From positions 1 through 64,000 of the forward strand of contig NZ_ML058605.1 of NCBI RefSeq assembly GCF_003635165.1: a DNA stretch of 64,000 bases, read 5' to 3'. Shown here piece by piece: positions 1 through 8,487 of this stretch. A program made the position numbers and the translations under genes. The stretch's first letter is position 1. Each line of letters starts with the position of its first letter. The notes under the pieces were generated by a model that worked only from the letters and a program-made list of their open reading frames with translations, was not told the origin of the DNA and searched no databases. The stretch is from Burkholderia sp. Nafp2/4-1b. GTDB taxonomy: Bacteria; Pseudomonadota; Gammaproteobacteria; Burkholderiales; Burkholderiaceae.

Positions 1-1
1 G

Positions 2-49
2 TGCATCGGCGGCGGGATGGGTGTCGCGCTCGCGGTCGAACGCGACTGA
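2..49 (+). CDS. phaA: acetyl-CoA acetyltransferase (thiolase), C-terminal end only
   Basis: Only the last 15 codons and the stop are inside the window. They read CIGGGMGVALAVERD, which is the conserved end of biosynthetic thiolases; the Cys of CIGGG is the second catalytic cysteine of the family. The enzyme condenses two acetyl-CoA to acetoacetyl-CoA, the first step of polyhydroxybutyrate synthesis. The next gene is phaB, which reduces that product, so the assignment to phaA rests on both the tail motif and the neighbour. The rest of the gene lies to the left of the window. Confidence 0.8.
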   Translation, partial: CIGGGMGVALAVERD

Positions 50-73
50 GCAGCGTCTGAGGATCGTGTACGC

Positions 74-120
74 GTGCGGCGCCGGCCTGCGCCGCACACG
101 CGCGAAGCACGCTTCGCGCG
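74..120. other. two adjacent perfect hairpins between phaA and phaB
   Basis: Two inverted repeats sit about 25 bases after the phaA stop. The first has 8-base arms at 74-81 and 90-97. The second has 10-base arms at 99-108 and 111-120 around a 2-base centre. Neither is followed by a T run on either strand, so they are not canonical intrinsic terminators. They could stabilise or process the phaA-phaB message. The rest of 121-266 shows no gene. Confidence 0.5.
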
Positions 121-266
121 GGGCAGGCTCCAACAACAAGCATGATGTCCCGATGTGCTCGGCGTCCGCATAGCGGGCGCCAGCGCATCGCAGCGGTGGG
201 GCCGGCGGCATGTGCGATGTCGCCGCTTCGCATCATTGATCAAATTATTTACCGGTGAATAATAGG

Positions 267-1010
267 ATGACTAAGCGAATTGCAGTTGTGACGGGCGGGA
301 TGGGCGGTCTGGGCGAAGCGATCAGCATCCGGTTGAACGATGCGGGTTACCAGGTCGTCGTCACGTATTCGCCGAACAATACCGGCGCCGATCGCTGGCT
401 GACCGAGATGCATGCGGCCGGCCGCGAATTCCACGCGTATCCGGTCGACGTGGCCGATTACGATTCGTGCCAGCAATGCATCGAGAAGATCGTCCGGGAC
501 GTCGGCCCGGTCGACATCCTGGTGAACAACGCGGGCATCACGCGCGACATGACGCTGCGCAAGCTCGACAAGGTCAACTGGGATGCGGTGATCCGCACGA
601 ACCTCGATTCCGTGTTCAACATGACGAAGCCGGTAGCCGAAGGCATGGTCGAGCGCGGCTTTGGACGCATCGTCAACATCGCGTCGGTCAACGGCTCGAA
701 GGGCTCGGTCGGCCAGACCAACTACGCGGCCGCGAAGGCCGGCATGCACGGCTTCACGAAATCGCTCGCGCTCGAAGTCGCGCGCAAGGGCGTGACGGTG
801 AACACGGTGTCGCCGGGCTATCTCGCGACGAAGATGGTGACGGCGATTCCGCAGGACATCCTCGATACGAAGATCCTTCCGCAGATTCCGGCGGGACGGC
901 TCGGTCAACCCGAGGAAGTCGCGGCGCTGGTCGCGTATCTGTGCTCGGAGGAGGCCGGCTTCGTGACGGGCTCCAACATCGCGATCAACGGCGGCCAGCA
1001 CATGCACTGA
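267..1010 (+). CDS. phaB: acetoacetyl-CoA reductase
   Basis: This 247-residue short-chain dehydrogenase reduces acetoacetyl-CoA to (R)-3-hydroxybutyryl-CoA with NADPH, the second step of polyhydroxybutyrate synthesis in the cytoplasm. The N-terminal cofactor motif is TGGMGGLG, followed by the NNAG motif, the catalytic Ser in NIASVNGSKGS, and the YAAAK active-site Tyr and Lys. The ending GSNIAINGGQHMH is typical of PhaB. I chose the ATG at 267 because it gives the family start MTKRIAVVTGG; an in-frame GTG at 255 would add four residues. It follows phaA by about 200 bases in the usual pha order. Confidence 0.95.
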   Translation: MTKRIAVVTGGMGGLGEAISIRLNDAGYQVVVTYSPNNTGADRWLTEMHAAGREFHAYPVDVADYDSCQQCIEKIVRDVGPVDILVNNAGITRDMTLRKLDKVNWDAVIRTNLDSVFNMTKPVAEGMVERGFGRIVNIASVNGSKGSVGQTNYAAAKAGMHGFTKSLALEVARKGVTVNTVSPGYLATKMVTAIPQDILDTKILPQIPAGRLGQPEEVAALVAYLCSEEAGFVTGSNIAINGGQHMH

Positions 1011-1017
1011 CGCGCGG

Positions 1018-1052
1018 CGGCCCGGACGGCGTTCGCGCGTGCGTCCGGGCCG
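1018..1052 (+). terminator. hairpin after phaB, probable terminator without U-tract
   Basis: Perfect 11-base arms at 1018-1028 and 1042-1052 enclose a 13-base loop, beginning eight bases after the phaB stop. There is no T run after it, so it is terminator-like only by position and stem strength. Confidence 0.45.
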
Positions 1053-1211
1053 TGCTCCCGCGGTATCCAGCGCCGGGGCAGCGTGCATGCGCGCGGTGAC
1101 GGAGCACGGACGCAGCAGGTTCGCCGCGCAGGCGGCAGGCCTCATGCGCCCGCGCGCCGGCTACCGTGTCGCCGCACGCACGCCGCACCGGCCTCACATT
1201 CCGGAGGAGGC

Positions 1212-1412
1212 ATGGGTGACACCTGGATGGGACTCGCGATCGGCGGCTCGGCACTGACCGTCGCGCTGACGATGGCGATCGCGCTTCACTGGCTCGAGCG
1301 GCGCCGCGCGCGGCTGCTGCGAAACTTCGATCATCGCGATTGCTGGCTGGTCGCGTACGGCAGGTGCTTCGCGCGCCGGCCGGCGCGCCGCACGCGCAGC
1401 CGCGCGCGATGA
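1212..1412 (+). CDS. small single-pass membrane protein, unknown function
   Basis: A 66-residue reading frame starts at an ATG preceded by a strong GGAGGAGG ribosome-binding site ending two bases upstream. Residues 6-26 form one hydrophobic segment (GLAIGGSALTVALTMAIALHW), followed by a strongly basic tail with many Arg, which predicts a cytoplasmic C-terminus. I do not recognise the family. It stands alone, downstream of phaB and convergent with the pigment cluster. The support is the ribosome-binding site and the membrane segment; the Arg-rich tail could partly reflect GC-rich non-coding sequence. Confidence 0.45.
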   Translation: MGDTWMGLAIGGSALTVALTMAIALHWLERRRARLLRNFDHRDCWLVAYGRCFARRPARRTRSRAR

Positions 1413-1493
1413 CGGTGGCGGTGCGGCACCGGCGCGTTCGCGCGTCGTGCCGCATCCCGCGCATGCAATCCGCGGCGTGCGGGACGGCCGCAC

Positions 1494-1787
1494 TCAATCG
1501 CTGCTTTTCTCCGAGCTTTCGCTCGAACCATTCTTGTGGAAGATCCGCTTTGTCGTGCGCTTGGTGGCATCCCAGCCCTCGCGCGACGCGTGCGCGATGC
1601 CGTGCCCGACCGTCTTCGCGGCGCTCGCGGTCGCATGGCCGAAGCTGCGCGCGGCCTCGCCCGTCTTGTGCGCGGCTGCCTTCGAATCGCGCTTGATGTC
1701 CTGCTTCACTTCGGACATGTCCGCATGCGCGATCGGGCTGATCAGCGCAACAACGAACGCGGTACAAATGAACTGACGTGCTTTCAC
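1494..1787 (-). CDS. small secreted basic protein at the end of the pigment operon
   Basis: This 97-residue protein begins with a clear signal peptide (VKARQFICTAFVVALISPIAHA, cleavage after AHA). The mature part is Lys-, Ala- and Ser-rich with a repeated pattern around SKAAAHKTGEAARS and ATASAAKTVGHGIAHAS, likely amphipathic helix. I chose the GTG at 1787 because an AAGGA ribosome-binding site lies about ten bases upstream; an in-frame ATG at 1814 would add nine residues that spoil the signal peptide. It lies 23 bases after the dehydratase of the aryl polyene-type operon and is probably co-transcribed. No function is known to me. Confidence 0.7.
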   Translation of the reverse strand: MKARQFICTAFVVALISPIAHADMSEVKQDIKRDSKAAAHKTGEAARSFGHATASAAKTVGHGIAHASREGWDATKRTTKRIFHKNGSSESSEKSSD

Positions 1788-1810
1788 GGCCTGATTTCCT
1801 TGAGGCAAAT

Positions 1811-2356
1811 TCATCGAGGGCCCGCGCGGCCCGCAGCCGGCGGAACGAGTGTGCCGGCCGCCGATGCATCGAGCATCACCGCGGCGCGGCCGCTGAGCAG
1901 CACGCGCTCGCCGCAGCGCAGCGCGAAGCCGTACAGCACGGAGCGATCGTCGCCGCCGATCCGTTCGGCATCGACGGTGAGCGGCAGCTCGAACGTGTCG
2001 AGCCGGTCGACGAACGCGTCGACGTTGCGCACGCTCGCAAGATAGCCGGCGCGCGGTCGAGCAGGGGGCGTCGGCGCCGGTTGCGTATCAAGCAGCGCAC
2101 CGAGCAACGCGCCATGCACGGCCATCGCCTGCGCCGCATATTCGATCCCGCAGACCGACGCGAGCCGGCCGCGCGAGCGCAGCGGGTTGTGCGGATCGCG
2201 GTGGCTCGTCGCGCTGCAGCGGATGCGCACGGCGTCCCAGGCTTCGACGCGATCGAGCACGCACATCGCGCCGTCGTGCGGAATGTGCGCGGCGATCCAT
2301 GCTCGATCGAGCGTCGGAGTCTGCGTCGGTGTCGGCGGCAACACGAGCGTCTTCAT
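1811..2356 (-). CDS. 3-hydroxyacyl-ACP dehydratase of aryl polyene type (ApeP-like)
   Basis: A 181-residue hot-dog fold dehydratase. Near residues 23-36 it has AHIPHDGAMCVLDRV, the signature of the ApeP-like dehydratases of aryl polyene clusters, where the His is the presumed catalytic base. Such enzymes remove water from 3-hydroxyacyl-ACP to leave the conjugated double bonds of the polyene. The start overlaps the stop of the upstream chain-length-factor gene by the ATGA arrangement, so the two are translationally coupled. It is the second hot-dog domain in the operon; the other is fused to the AMP-ligase. Confidence 0.85.
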   Translation of the reverse strand: MKTLVLPPTPTQTPTLDRAWIAAHIPHDGAMCVLDRVEAWDAVRIRCSATSHRDPHNPLRSRGRLASVCGIEYAAQAMAVHGALLGALLDTQPAPTPPARPRAGYLASVRNVDAFVDRLDTFELPLTVDAERIGGDDRSVLYGFALRCGERVLLSGRAAVMLDASAAGTLVPPAAGRAGPR

Positions 2357-3171
2357 TGCGCGTGCCCCGGGCCGGCATCCGACGGCGCGATATCGACCTG
2401 CACACGCGCGTCTTCCAGATAGTCGAGCACGACACGCGTCGCGCGCCGGGCGGCGAGCGCGTCGAGCAGCGGCAACGCCCGCGCGGCTGGATTGCCGGTG
2501 CGCAGCGCGTCGAGTTCCGGGTTCGAAAGCGTCGTCGCGGGCGCGTCGGTGAGTTGCACGTCGATGCGCGCGAGCGTGCGTTCGCTCGCGTCGGGTGCGA
2601 ACACGAGCGCGACGCCGAACGCGTCGACGATCGGCCGCACCGCGCGCAGCGGCTCCGGATAGTCGGTGTCGTACGCGATCAACAGGCTCGGCACGCGATC
2701 GACCGCGACCTGGCACAGGCTCTCGAGCAGCCCCGCAGCGAAGCTGCCGTCGTGCGCGCACAGCACGTTCGACGTGGCCATCGCGCGGGTCGCGATGCTC
2801 CAGTAGCCGGCCGGCGCGTTGTGCACGGAATTGTGGAAGCGCGTGGGCGACAGCTGGCGATCGTCGCCGGCGAGCGTCTCGCAGATCGCGTGACAGTTCT
2901 GGCCGTCGCCGCCGGACGCGCTGAACACCGTCGCGAGCGTCGCGGCATCGCGCCCGCTCGCGGCCGCCGCTGCGAGGCCGACCGCGAGCGCGACGCGCAC
3001 GACGGGGCCGGTGCGGCGGCGCTCGGCCGGCGGCAGGCCGGTGGGCGGCGGCAGCACGGTGCGTGCGCTCGCATAGGGCGCGCGGCCCGCGAGCACGTCG
3101 GCCGCGTGCGGCCAGTCGTTCAGTCCCGGCCCGACGAGGCCGACGCTTTCGATGAAGGCGCTGAGTGTCAT
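2353..3171 (-). CDS. beta-ketoacyl synthase-like chain length factor
   Basis: This 272-residue protein matches the short ketosynthase-like family found in aryl polyene clusters. The hallmark is the stretch FSASGGDGQNCHAICETL followed by SPTRFHNSVHNAPAGYWSIA around residues 85-125. It is much shorter than a full ketosynthase (about 400 residues) and I do not see the Cys-His-His set in normal context, so it probably acts as a partner subunit that sets chain length and not as a condensing enzyme. It overlaps the ketosynthase gene stop by ATGA and the next dehydratase start likewise, which fits a heterodimer made in equal amounts. Confidence 0.85.
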   Translation of the reverse strand: MTLSAFIESVGLVGPGLNDWPHAADVLAGRAPYASARTVLPPPTGLPPAERRRTGPVVRVALAVGLAAAAASGRDAATLATVFSASGGDGQNCHAICETLAGDDRQLSPTRFHNSVHNAPAGYWSIATRAMATSNVLCAHDGSFAAGLLESLCQVAVDRVPSLLIAYDTDYPEPLRAVRPIVDAFGVALVFAPDASERTLARIDVQLTDAPATTLSNPELDALRTGNPAARALPLLDALAARRATRVVLDYLEDARVQVDIAPSDAGPGHAQ

Positions 3172-4391
3172 GCCGGCTCCCGGCGGTTCGCATGCTCGGC
3201 GCGGCCGAGGATCAGGCTGCAATTCGTGCCGCCGAAGCCGAACGAATTGGACAGCACCGCACGCACGCGCGCATCGCGGCTCGCGAGCACGTAGTCGGCG
3301 GCCAGCGCCGGATCGGGTTGCGTCGTGTTGACGCCGGCCGGCACGAACTGCTCGCGCAGCGCGAGCGCGGCGACGACCGCTTCGAGTGCGCCGGCAGCGC
3401 CGAGCGTGTGCCCGGTCGCACCCTTCGTCGAGCTGCACGGCGTGCGCGCGAGCAACGCGCCCACTGCGCGGCTTTCGGCGGCATCGTTGCTGGGCGTCGC
3501 GGTGCCGTGCAGGTTCACGTAGTCGATGTCGGTTGCGGCGAGGCCGGCCATCGCGAGCGCCTGCTCGATCGCGAGGCGTGCGCCGAGCCCCTCCGGATGC
3601 GGTGACGACATGTGATGCGCATCGCTCGATTCGCCGATGCCGAGCAGCAGGATTGCGTCGTCGTCGAGCGCGGCGGGCGCATCCGGCATGCGTTCGAGCA
3701 GCGCGAATGCCGCCGCTTCGCCGATCGAGATGCCGTCGCGCGCGACGTCGAACGGCCGGCACGGCTGGCGCGACAGCAGTTCGAGCGAATTGAAGCCGTA
3801 CAGCGTCGTCAGGCACAACGAATCGACGCCGCCGACGACGGCCGCATCGATCAGCCCGGCCTCGATCATCCGGCGCGCGGAGCCGAACACCTTCGCGCCG
3901 GACGAGCAGGCGGACGAGATCGCCATCGCCGGCCCGCGCAGCGCGAAATACGCGCGCACGAACGCAGCCGGCGAATACGGGTTGTGCGTGTGCGCGTAGC
4001 GGAACCCGGCGGGCAGCGCGCCGCTTGCCGGATCGCGCTGCTCGTACGCGCGTTCGGTCTCCAGGATGCCGGACGTGCTGGTGCCGACGAACACGCCGAC
4101 GCGCGCGGCGCCGTAGCGCGACACGGCCGCCGCGACGCGCGCGTCGAAACCGTCCTGCATGAGGCCGAGTTGCGCGAGGCGGTTGTTGCGGCACTCGAAG
4201 TCGGCGAGCTCCGCGCGCACGGGCTGCGCATCGACACCGTCGACGGCACCGATCCAGGTGTCGAGATCGGCGCGTTCGAAGTCGCACGGCGTGAGCCCGC
4301 CGCGCGCGTCGCGCAGCGCGTCGAGCGTCGCGTCGAGGCCGCGGCCGATGCAGCTGGTGGCGGTGAAGTGCGAGAGCAGGAGAGGTTTCAC
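3168..4391 (-). CDS. beta-ketoacyl-ACP synthase of aryl polyene type
   Basis: A 407-residue FabF-like condensing enzyme. The catalytic Cys lies in SSACSSGAK near residue 166, and the two catalytic His in NLHGTATPSND and GATGHTLGAAG. The end has the FGFGGTN loop. It should extend the polyene by decarboxylative condensation with malonyl-ACP. The first codon is GTG at 4391; no better start is in frame, and the N-terminus PLLLSHFTATSCIGRG aligns with the family. It is 63 bases downstream of the deacetylase gene and overlaps the chain length factor gene. Confidence 0.9.
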   Translation of the reverse strand: MKPLLLSHFTATSCIGRGLDATLDALRDARGGLTPCDFERADLDTWIGAVDGVDAQPVRAELADFECRNNRLAQLGLMQDGFDARVAAAVSRYGAARVGVFVGTSTSGILETERAYEQRDPASGALPAGFRYAHTHNPYSPAAFVRAYFALRGPAMAISSACSSGAKVFGSARRMIEAGLIDAAVVGGVDSLCLTTLYGFNSLELLSRQPCRPFDVARDGISIGEAAAFALLERMPDAPAALDDDAILLLGIGESSDAHHMSSPHPEGLGARLAIEQALAMAGLAATDIDYVNLHGTATPSNDAAESRAVGALLARTPCSSTKGATGHTLGAAGALEAVVAALALREQFVPAGVNTTQPDPALAADYVLASRDARVRAVLSNSFGFGGTNCSLILGRAEHANRREPA

Positions 4392-4454
4392 GAGGGTCGT
4401 ATCCGGTGGCCGGAACGGGCGCCGCAGCGGGGCTGGCGGGCGCGCCGGACGTGG

Positions 4455-5348
4455 TCAGATTTTATCAAACGGCGGTGCCGGGAGGCCCGGCTCGCCGGGC
4501 GGTTCGAACGGCTCGGGCGCGAGCGCGGCGCGCAGCGTGGTCCACTGCAACTGCGCGTCGGCGGCCGCGCGCAGCAGCGCCGGCAGTACCTCGAGCACGA
4601 CCGGTTCGTCGCGCGCGTCGCGTGCCGCGTGGCCGTCGTGTACGAGCAGGATGTCGCGCGCGGCGAGGCCGTTCAGCAGGCGGCGTGTGACGGTGCGCGC
4701 ATCGTGCGCACGGGTGTCGAAGCCGCGCCGCGTCCAGCTCGCGAGTTGCAGGCCCAGCTCGCACAGCACCGGCTCGAGAAACGGATTGCGCAGCCCGGCC
4801 GGCGCGCGGAAGAAGCGCGGGCGCGTGCCGGCGAGCTCGGTCAGCGTCTGCTGCGCGGCCGCGATTTCGCGCCGCAGCGCGGCCGGCCCGGACAGCGAAA
4901 ACGTATGCCGGTGCCGCTGGCTGTGATTCTCGACCGCATGCCCGCGTGCGACGATCGCCTCGATCCAGCGCGGATGACGGCGTGCGAGATCGCCGATGCA
5001 GAAGAACGTCGCGCGCGCGTCGTGGCGATCGAGCAGGTCGAGCACGCGCGGCGTCACGTCGGGGTCGGGGCCGTCGTCGATGGTCAGCGCGATCCGGCGG
5101 CCGGCGTCGGCCGGCAGGCGCGTCCAGTTCGGCCCGAGCAGCGCGCTGCGCGGCCACAGGCCGGCGGCCGTCAGCGCGAGATGCGACGCGACCACGCCAC
5201 CGGCGGCCCACGGCCACGCGGCTGGCTGCGCGACGACGGCCGCGAGCGCGCCCGCGTGCAGCGCGGCCGTGCCCGCGATCAGCGGCGTCGGTTTCCAGCG
5301 GCGCGCGTCGCCGGGCTGGCGCGGCGGAACGGACGACGGTGCGTTCAT
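4455..5348 (-). CDS. polysaccharide deacetylase family protein (NodB homology)
   Basis: This 297-residue protein has two or three hydrophobic segments in the first 75 residues and then a NodB-type deacetylase domain. Visible motifs are TIDDGPD (catalytic Asp and metal Asp), ATFFCIG, and the metal-binding ENHSQRHRH, followed by FFRAPAG and a late LVHDGH. Family members remove N- or O-acetyl groups from sugars at or outside the membrane. Its start overlaps the stop of the MMPL exporter by ATGA, so it is a coupled member of the pigment operon. Its substrate there is unknown; a sugar on the polyene head group or a surface glycan is possible. Confidence 0.85.
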   Translation of the reverse strand: MNAPSSVPPRQPGDARRWKPTPLIAGTAALHAGALAAVVAQPAAWPWAAGGVVASHLALTAAGLWPRSALLGPNWTRLPADAGRRIALTIDDGPDPDVTPRVLDLLDRHDARATFFCIGDLARRHPRWIEAIVARGHAVENHSQRHRHTFSLSGPAALRREIAAAQQTLTELAGTRPRFFRAPAGLRNPFLEPVLCELGLQLASWTRRGFDTRAHDARTVTRRLLNGLAARDILLVHDGHAARDARDEPVVLEVLPALLRAAADAQLQWTTLRAALAPEPFEPPGEPGLPAPPFDKI

Positions 5349-7837
5349 GCGCGACCTCCTGTCGGATCACGATGCGCATTATTCGCGGGCGCGGCTGCGG
5401 CCGCACCACGCGGCGCGAGAATCGCCGCGAACGCGAGCGCGAGCATCGCGCCGGGGCCGACGGTCAGCCCGAAGGTTTCGAGCAGCGGCACGCGCGACAG
5501 CGCGAGCAGCCCGAAGCCGGCGACCGTCGCGAGATTCGCGATCAGCAGCGACACGAGCGTGTACGGCGTGACCGGCTGCGCGTCGTCGCGCTTGCAGAAG
5601 AACAGCGCGTAGTTCGAGCCGACCGCGACGATCAGCAGCATCCCGACGAGGTGCAGGATCGTCAGCTGCACGCCGGCCAGCGCGAAGCCGGCCGTCACCA
5701 CCAGCACGGCCGCGACGAGCGGTGCGAGCGCGCGCACGACCCGGCGCGGCGAGCGCAGTGCGATCAGCAGCAGCACGGCGATCGCCGCGAATCCCGCAAG
5801 CGACAGCCGGATGTCTTCGTGCACGTAGTTCACGTACAGGCGGTCGGCTTCGGCCTTCATGTCGACGAACAGCGCGTCGGGCACGCCGGCGCGCGCGACG
5901 GCCGCGCGGATCGGCTCGGCATCGAGCGCCGGCGTTGCCGCCGACGCGGTGCGTGCGGCGTTCGGCGCGCGCAGCGGCAGCATCGCGCTCCAGCGGCCCG
6001 CGCGTTCGGTCAGCAACGCATCGACCGCGAGCGCCATCGACGTGCCGCGCAGGTCCGCGCGCGTGAGCAGCGGTGCGTGGCGCGCGGCTTCGACATCGGC
6101 GATGAACGGTGCGAACAGCTCGGGCCTGACCGCGATCGACTGGTTCGCGACGGCCTCGCGCATTCGCGCGGCGAGCGCGTCCGCACTCGGCAGGCTCGCC
6201 TGGCGCGCGCGTTGTGCAGCGTCGCTCGGCAGGTAGCGCGCGGGACTTTCGAAGCCCGCGAGCGCGCCGCGCTCGACGAGCGGCTGCAACTGCGCGGCGA
6301 CTTTCTCCGCGCGTTCGAGCGCGGCCTGTTCGGTCGGCGCGGAAATCACGACGAGGTAGCGCACGTCCGGTGCGCCGACATCGGCGCGCAGGCGCGCATC
6401 GAGGGCCTGCGCGCGGGCGGGAACGGGGCTCAGTGCGGCGAGCTCGCGGCTCCACAGGCCGTCGCGATGCAGCGCGAGCGTCGCGCATGCGGCGAGCACG
6501 AGCACGGCGAGCGGCCAGCGCAACCGCGGCGCCGCAGCGGCCGCCCGTGCGAGCACCGCGCCGACGCGCGACACGTCGCGAATCGCGACGTGCTCGCCGC
6601 GCAGGTGCGGCAGCACGAAGCGCGTGATGAGCGCGGCGGCCGTCAGCCCGGCGATCGAGTACAGCCCGAGCTGAACGAGGCCCGGAAAGCCGGAGAACAG
6701 CATCGACGCGAAACCGCACACGGACGTCAGCACGCCGAGCCGGATCGTCGGCCAGTAGGCCGCAACCCATGCACGCGTTGCGTCGGCGGGCCGCATGCCG
6801 CCGCGCGAGCCGGCCTGCGCCGATTGCACGAACAGATAGATCGAATAGTCGACGGCCTCGCCGATCAGCGTCGTGCCGAAACCGAGCGTCAGCCCGTGAA
6901 CCGTGCCGAACGCGACGCTGACCGCCGCGATTCCGGCCGCGATGCCGGTGAGTACCGGCAGCAATCCGAGCGCGAGCGTGCGCGGCGAGCGGTACAGCGT
7001 CAGCAGCAGCGCGACGATCAGCACGACGCTCGCGGTCGACAGCCGCTCGACGTCGTGCCGGATCGTGTCGCGCGAGTCGACCGAGAACACGCCGGGGCCG
7101 GTCATCGCGAGCGTGTACGCGGCCGGGTTCGGCAGCGTGCGCGTCGCAGCGGAAAACGCGCGGCGCACCGCGTCGATCGCGCGTGCCTGCGCGTCGGTGT
7201 CGGAGCCGGCCGCGGCCGTCTGGACGACGAGGACCGCGCGCGCGCCGTCGCGCGACGCCCATACGCCGTCGCGCATCGCGGGCTGCGTACCGCTGTCGAG
7301 CTGATCGACGAGCGCCGTCACTTCGCCGGTCGGGTCGCGCGGCAGCATCGCCTTCGCGACGAGCCCCGCCGACGAGCTCAGCAGGTCGAGGCTGTCGCCG
7401 AGCGCCTGGTGCAGGCCGTCCGCGCTGAAGCGCCGCGGCGTGACGGCCGGGCTCAGCAGGTAGCGATGGTCGAACACGAACTGCTGGTCGCGCGCGTCGT
7501 TCACGGCTTCGCCGTTGTTGATCGCCGAGAATTGCGGATCGGCGCGCAGCGTGCCGGCGACGCGCTTCGACAGTGCGGCCCGCGTCGTTGCATCGCCGCC
7601 GTCGATCGCGACGAGGATCAGCCGCGACACGATGCCGTCGCGCAGTTGATCGACGAGCACGCGCTGCCCGGCGCTCGGCGCGCGCGGCAGGAACGCGGAC
7701 AGGTCGGCCGTGAAGTTCGCGCGCGCAACCGCGATCCCGCATGCGACGAGCGCGAGCAGCCACACGAGCACGGCGCGCTGCCGCCACGCGGGCAGGTGGC
7801 GCGTGGCGGCGGCGGGCGGCCGGGTAGGTTGGTCCAT
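5345..7837 (-). CDS. MMPL/RND-family exporter of the aryl polyene cluster
   Basis: An 830-residue inner-membrane transporter with the RND/MMPL layout: an N-terminal membrane helix, a large periplasmic loop, a block of about five helices, and then the same pattern again (second loop around residues 420-650). Aryl polyene and xanthomonadin clusters carry such a protein, thought to move the finished acyl product out of the inner membrane. The family is known for lipid export (for example MmpL proteins). Its first base is shared with the last stop base of the LolA-like gene, and its stop overlaps the start of the deacetylase. Pairing with a LolA-like carrier suggests delivery to the outer membrane. 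Confidence 0.88.
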   Translation of the reverse strand: MDQPTRPPAAATRHLPAWRQRAVLVWLLALVACGIAVARANFTADLSAFLPRAPSAGQRVLVDQLRDGIVSRLILVAIDGGDATTRAALSKRVAGTLRADPQFSAINNGEAVNDARDQQFVFDHRYLLSPAVTPRRFSADGLHQALGDSLDLLSSSAGLVAKAMLPRDPTGEVTALVDQLDSGTQPAMRDGVWASRDGARAVLVVQTAAAGSDTDAQARAIDAVRRAFSAATRTLPNPAAYTLAMTGPGVFSVDSRDTIRHDVERLSTASVVLIVALLLTLYRSPRTLALGLLPVLTGIAAGIAAVSVAFGTVHGLTLGFGTTLIGEAVDYSIYLFVQSAQAGSRGGMRPADATRAWVAAYWPTIRLGVLTSVCGFASMLFSGFPGLVQLGLYSIAGLTAAALITRFVLPHLRGEHVAIRDVSRVGAVLARAAAAAPRLRWPLAVLVLAACATLALHRDGLWSRELAALSPVPARAQALDARLRADVGAPDVRYLVVISAPTEQAALERAEKVAAQLQPLVERGALAGFESPARYLPSDAAQRARQASLPSADALAARMREAVANQSIAVRPELFAPFIADVEAARHAPLLTRADLRGTSMALAVDALLTERAGRWSAMLPLRAPNAARTASAATPALDAEPIRAAVARAGVPDALFVDMKAEADRLYVNYVHEDIRLSLAGFAAIAVLLLIALRSPRRVVRALAPLVAAVLVVTAGFALAGVQLTILHLVGMLLIVAVGSNYALFFCKRDDAQPVTPYTLVSLLIANLATVAGFGLLALSRVPLLETFGLTVGPGAMLALAFAAILAPRGAAAAAPANNAHRDPTGGRA

Positions 7838-8487
7838 CAGTTCGCCGGGACGGGTTGCAGGCGCATCAGCGAATGGTCGCCGTCGGCCTGCCGGATCGCG
7901 ACGCTGCGCAACACGTCGCGCGTGCCGTCGAGCGTGATCGTGCTGACGACCTTCAGCATCCGCGAGTCGAGCGGCGTGAGCGTCAGGGTCCAGTCGTCGC
8001 CGCGCCCGGCGAGCGCGACCTTGTAGACCTGCTCGAGCGCGTAGCGGTTGCCGGCGAGCGTCGCACGGATGCTGTCGATGAACGCGCCGAGTTCCGGATA
8101 GCGCGCGAGCGCGAGCGTGTACTTGCGGTTGTTGCGCTCGACGGTGAGCATGTCGCCGTCGACGACCAGGTGTTCGGGCTTCGGGCTCAGCGTGTGCTTC
8201 TCGAGATGGTCGGGTGCGACGAACACGAGCTCGCCCGACGATTCGACCGGTTGCGTGGCGATCGACAGCGTCTTCGTCTCGGTGAACGTCGCGCGCCCGG
8301 ACTTGTGCTGCGCGAGCGTCGACATCAGCCGGTCGAGGGTCCACGCCGAAGCGGTGTCGGCCGCGTGCGCGGGCAGCGCGAGCGCGACGGCGGCCGTGAC
8401 GGCCAACAGGCGCGCGGCGCGGCGCGGCGCAAGTGCGCGCCGAAGCGTCGGCGGGAACGGCAACAGGAAGCGGCGAATGGCGGTCAT
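7837..8487 (-). CDS. LolA-like outer membrane lipoprotein carrier protein
   Basis: A 216-residue exported protein. The signal peptide is long, with an Arg-rich start and hydrophobic core LLAVTAAVALALPAHA ending near residue 42. The mature part resembles LolA: TLDRLMSTLAQHKSGRATFTE, then GELVFVAPDHLEKHT, LVVDGDML and a late LTPLDSRMLKV. LolA-type proteins carry hydrophobic acyl groups across the periplasm. Aryl polyene clusters usually contain one, beside the MMPL exporter. It overlaps both neighbours by stop/start overlap. Confidence 0.85.
   Translation of the reverse strand: MTAIRRFLLPFPPTLRRALAPRRAARLLAVTAAVALALPAHAADTASAWTLDRLMSTLAQHKSGRATFTETKTLSIATQPVESSGELVFVAPDHLEKHTLSPKPEHLVVDGDMLTVERNNRKYTLALARYPELGAFIDSIRATLAGNRYALEQVYKVALAGRGDDWTLTLTPLDSRMLKVVSTITLDGTRDVLRSVAIRQADGDHSLMRLQPVPAN

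Noticed and set aside
249..1145. Minus-strand frame of about 300 codons opposite phaB
   Set aside because: Arg/His/Asp-rich antisense shadow; phaB is certain on the plus strand.
2353..3171. Chain length factor as a decayed ketosynthase pseudogene
   Set aside because: The frame is intact, coupled on both sides, and carries the conserved signature of its own short family.
4946..8026. Long plus-strand open frame of about 1000 codons opposite the deacetylase and MMPL genes
   Set aside because: Low-complexity Arg-rich product; the minus strand carries clear deacetylase and exporter domains with coupled starts.
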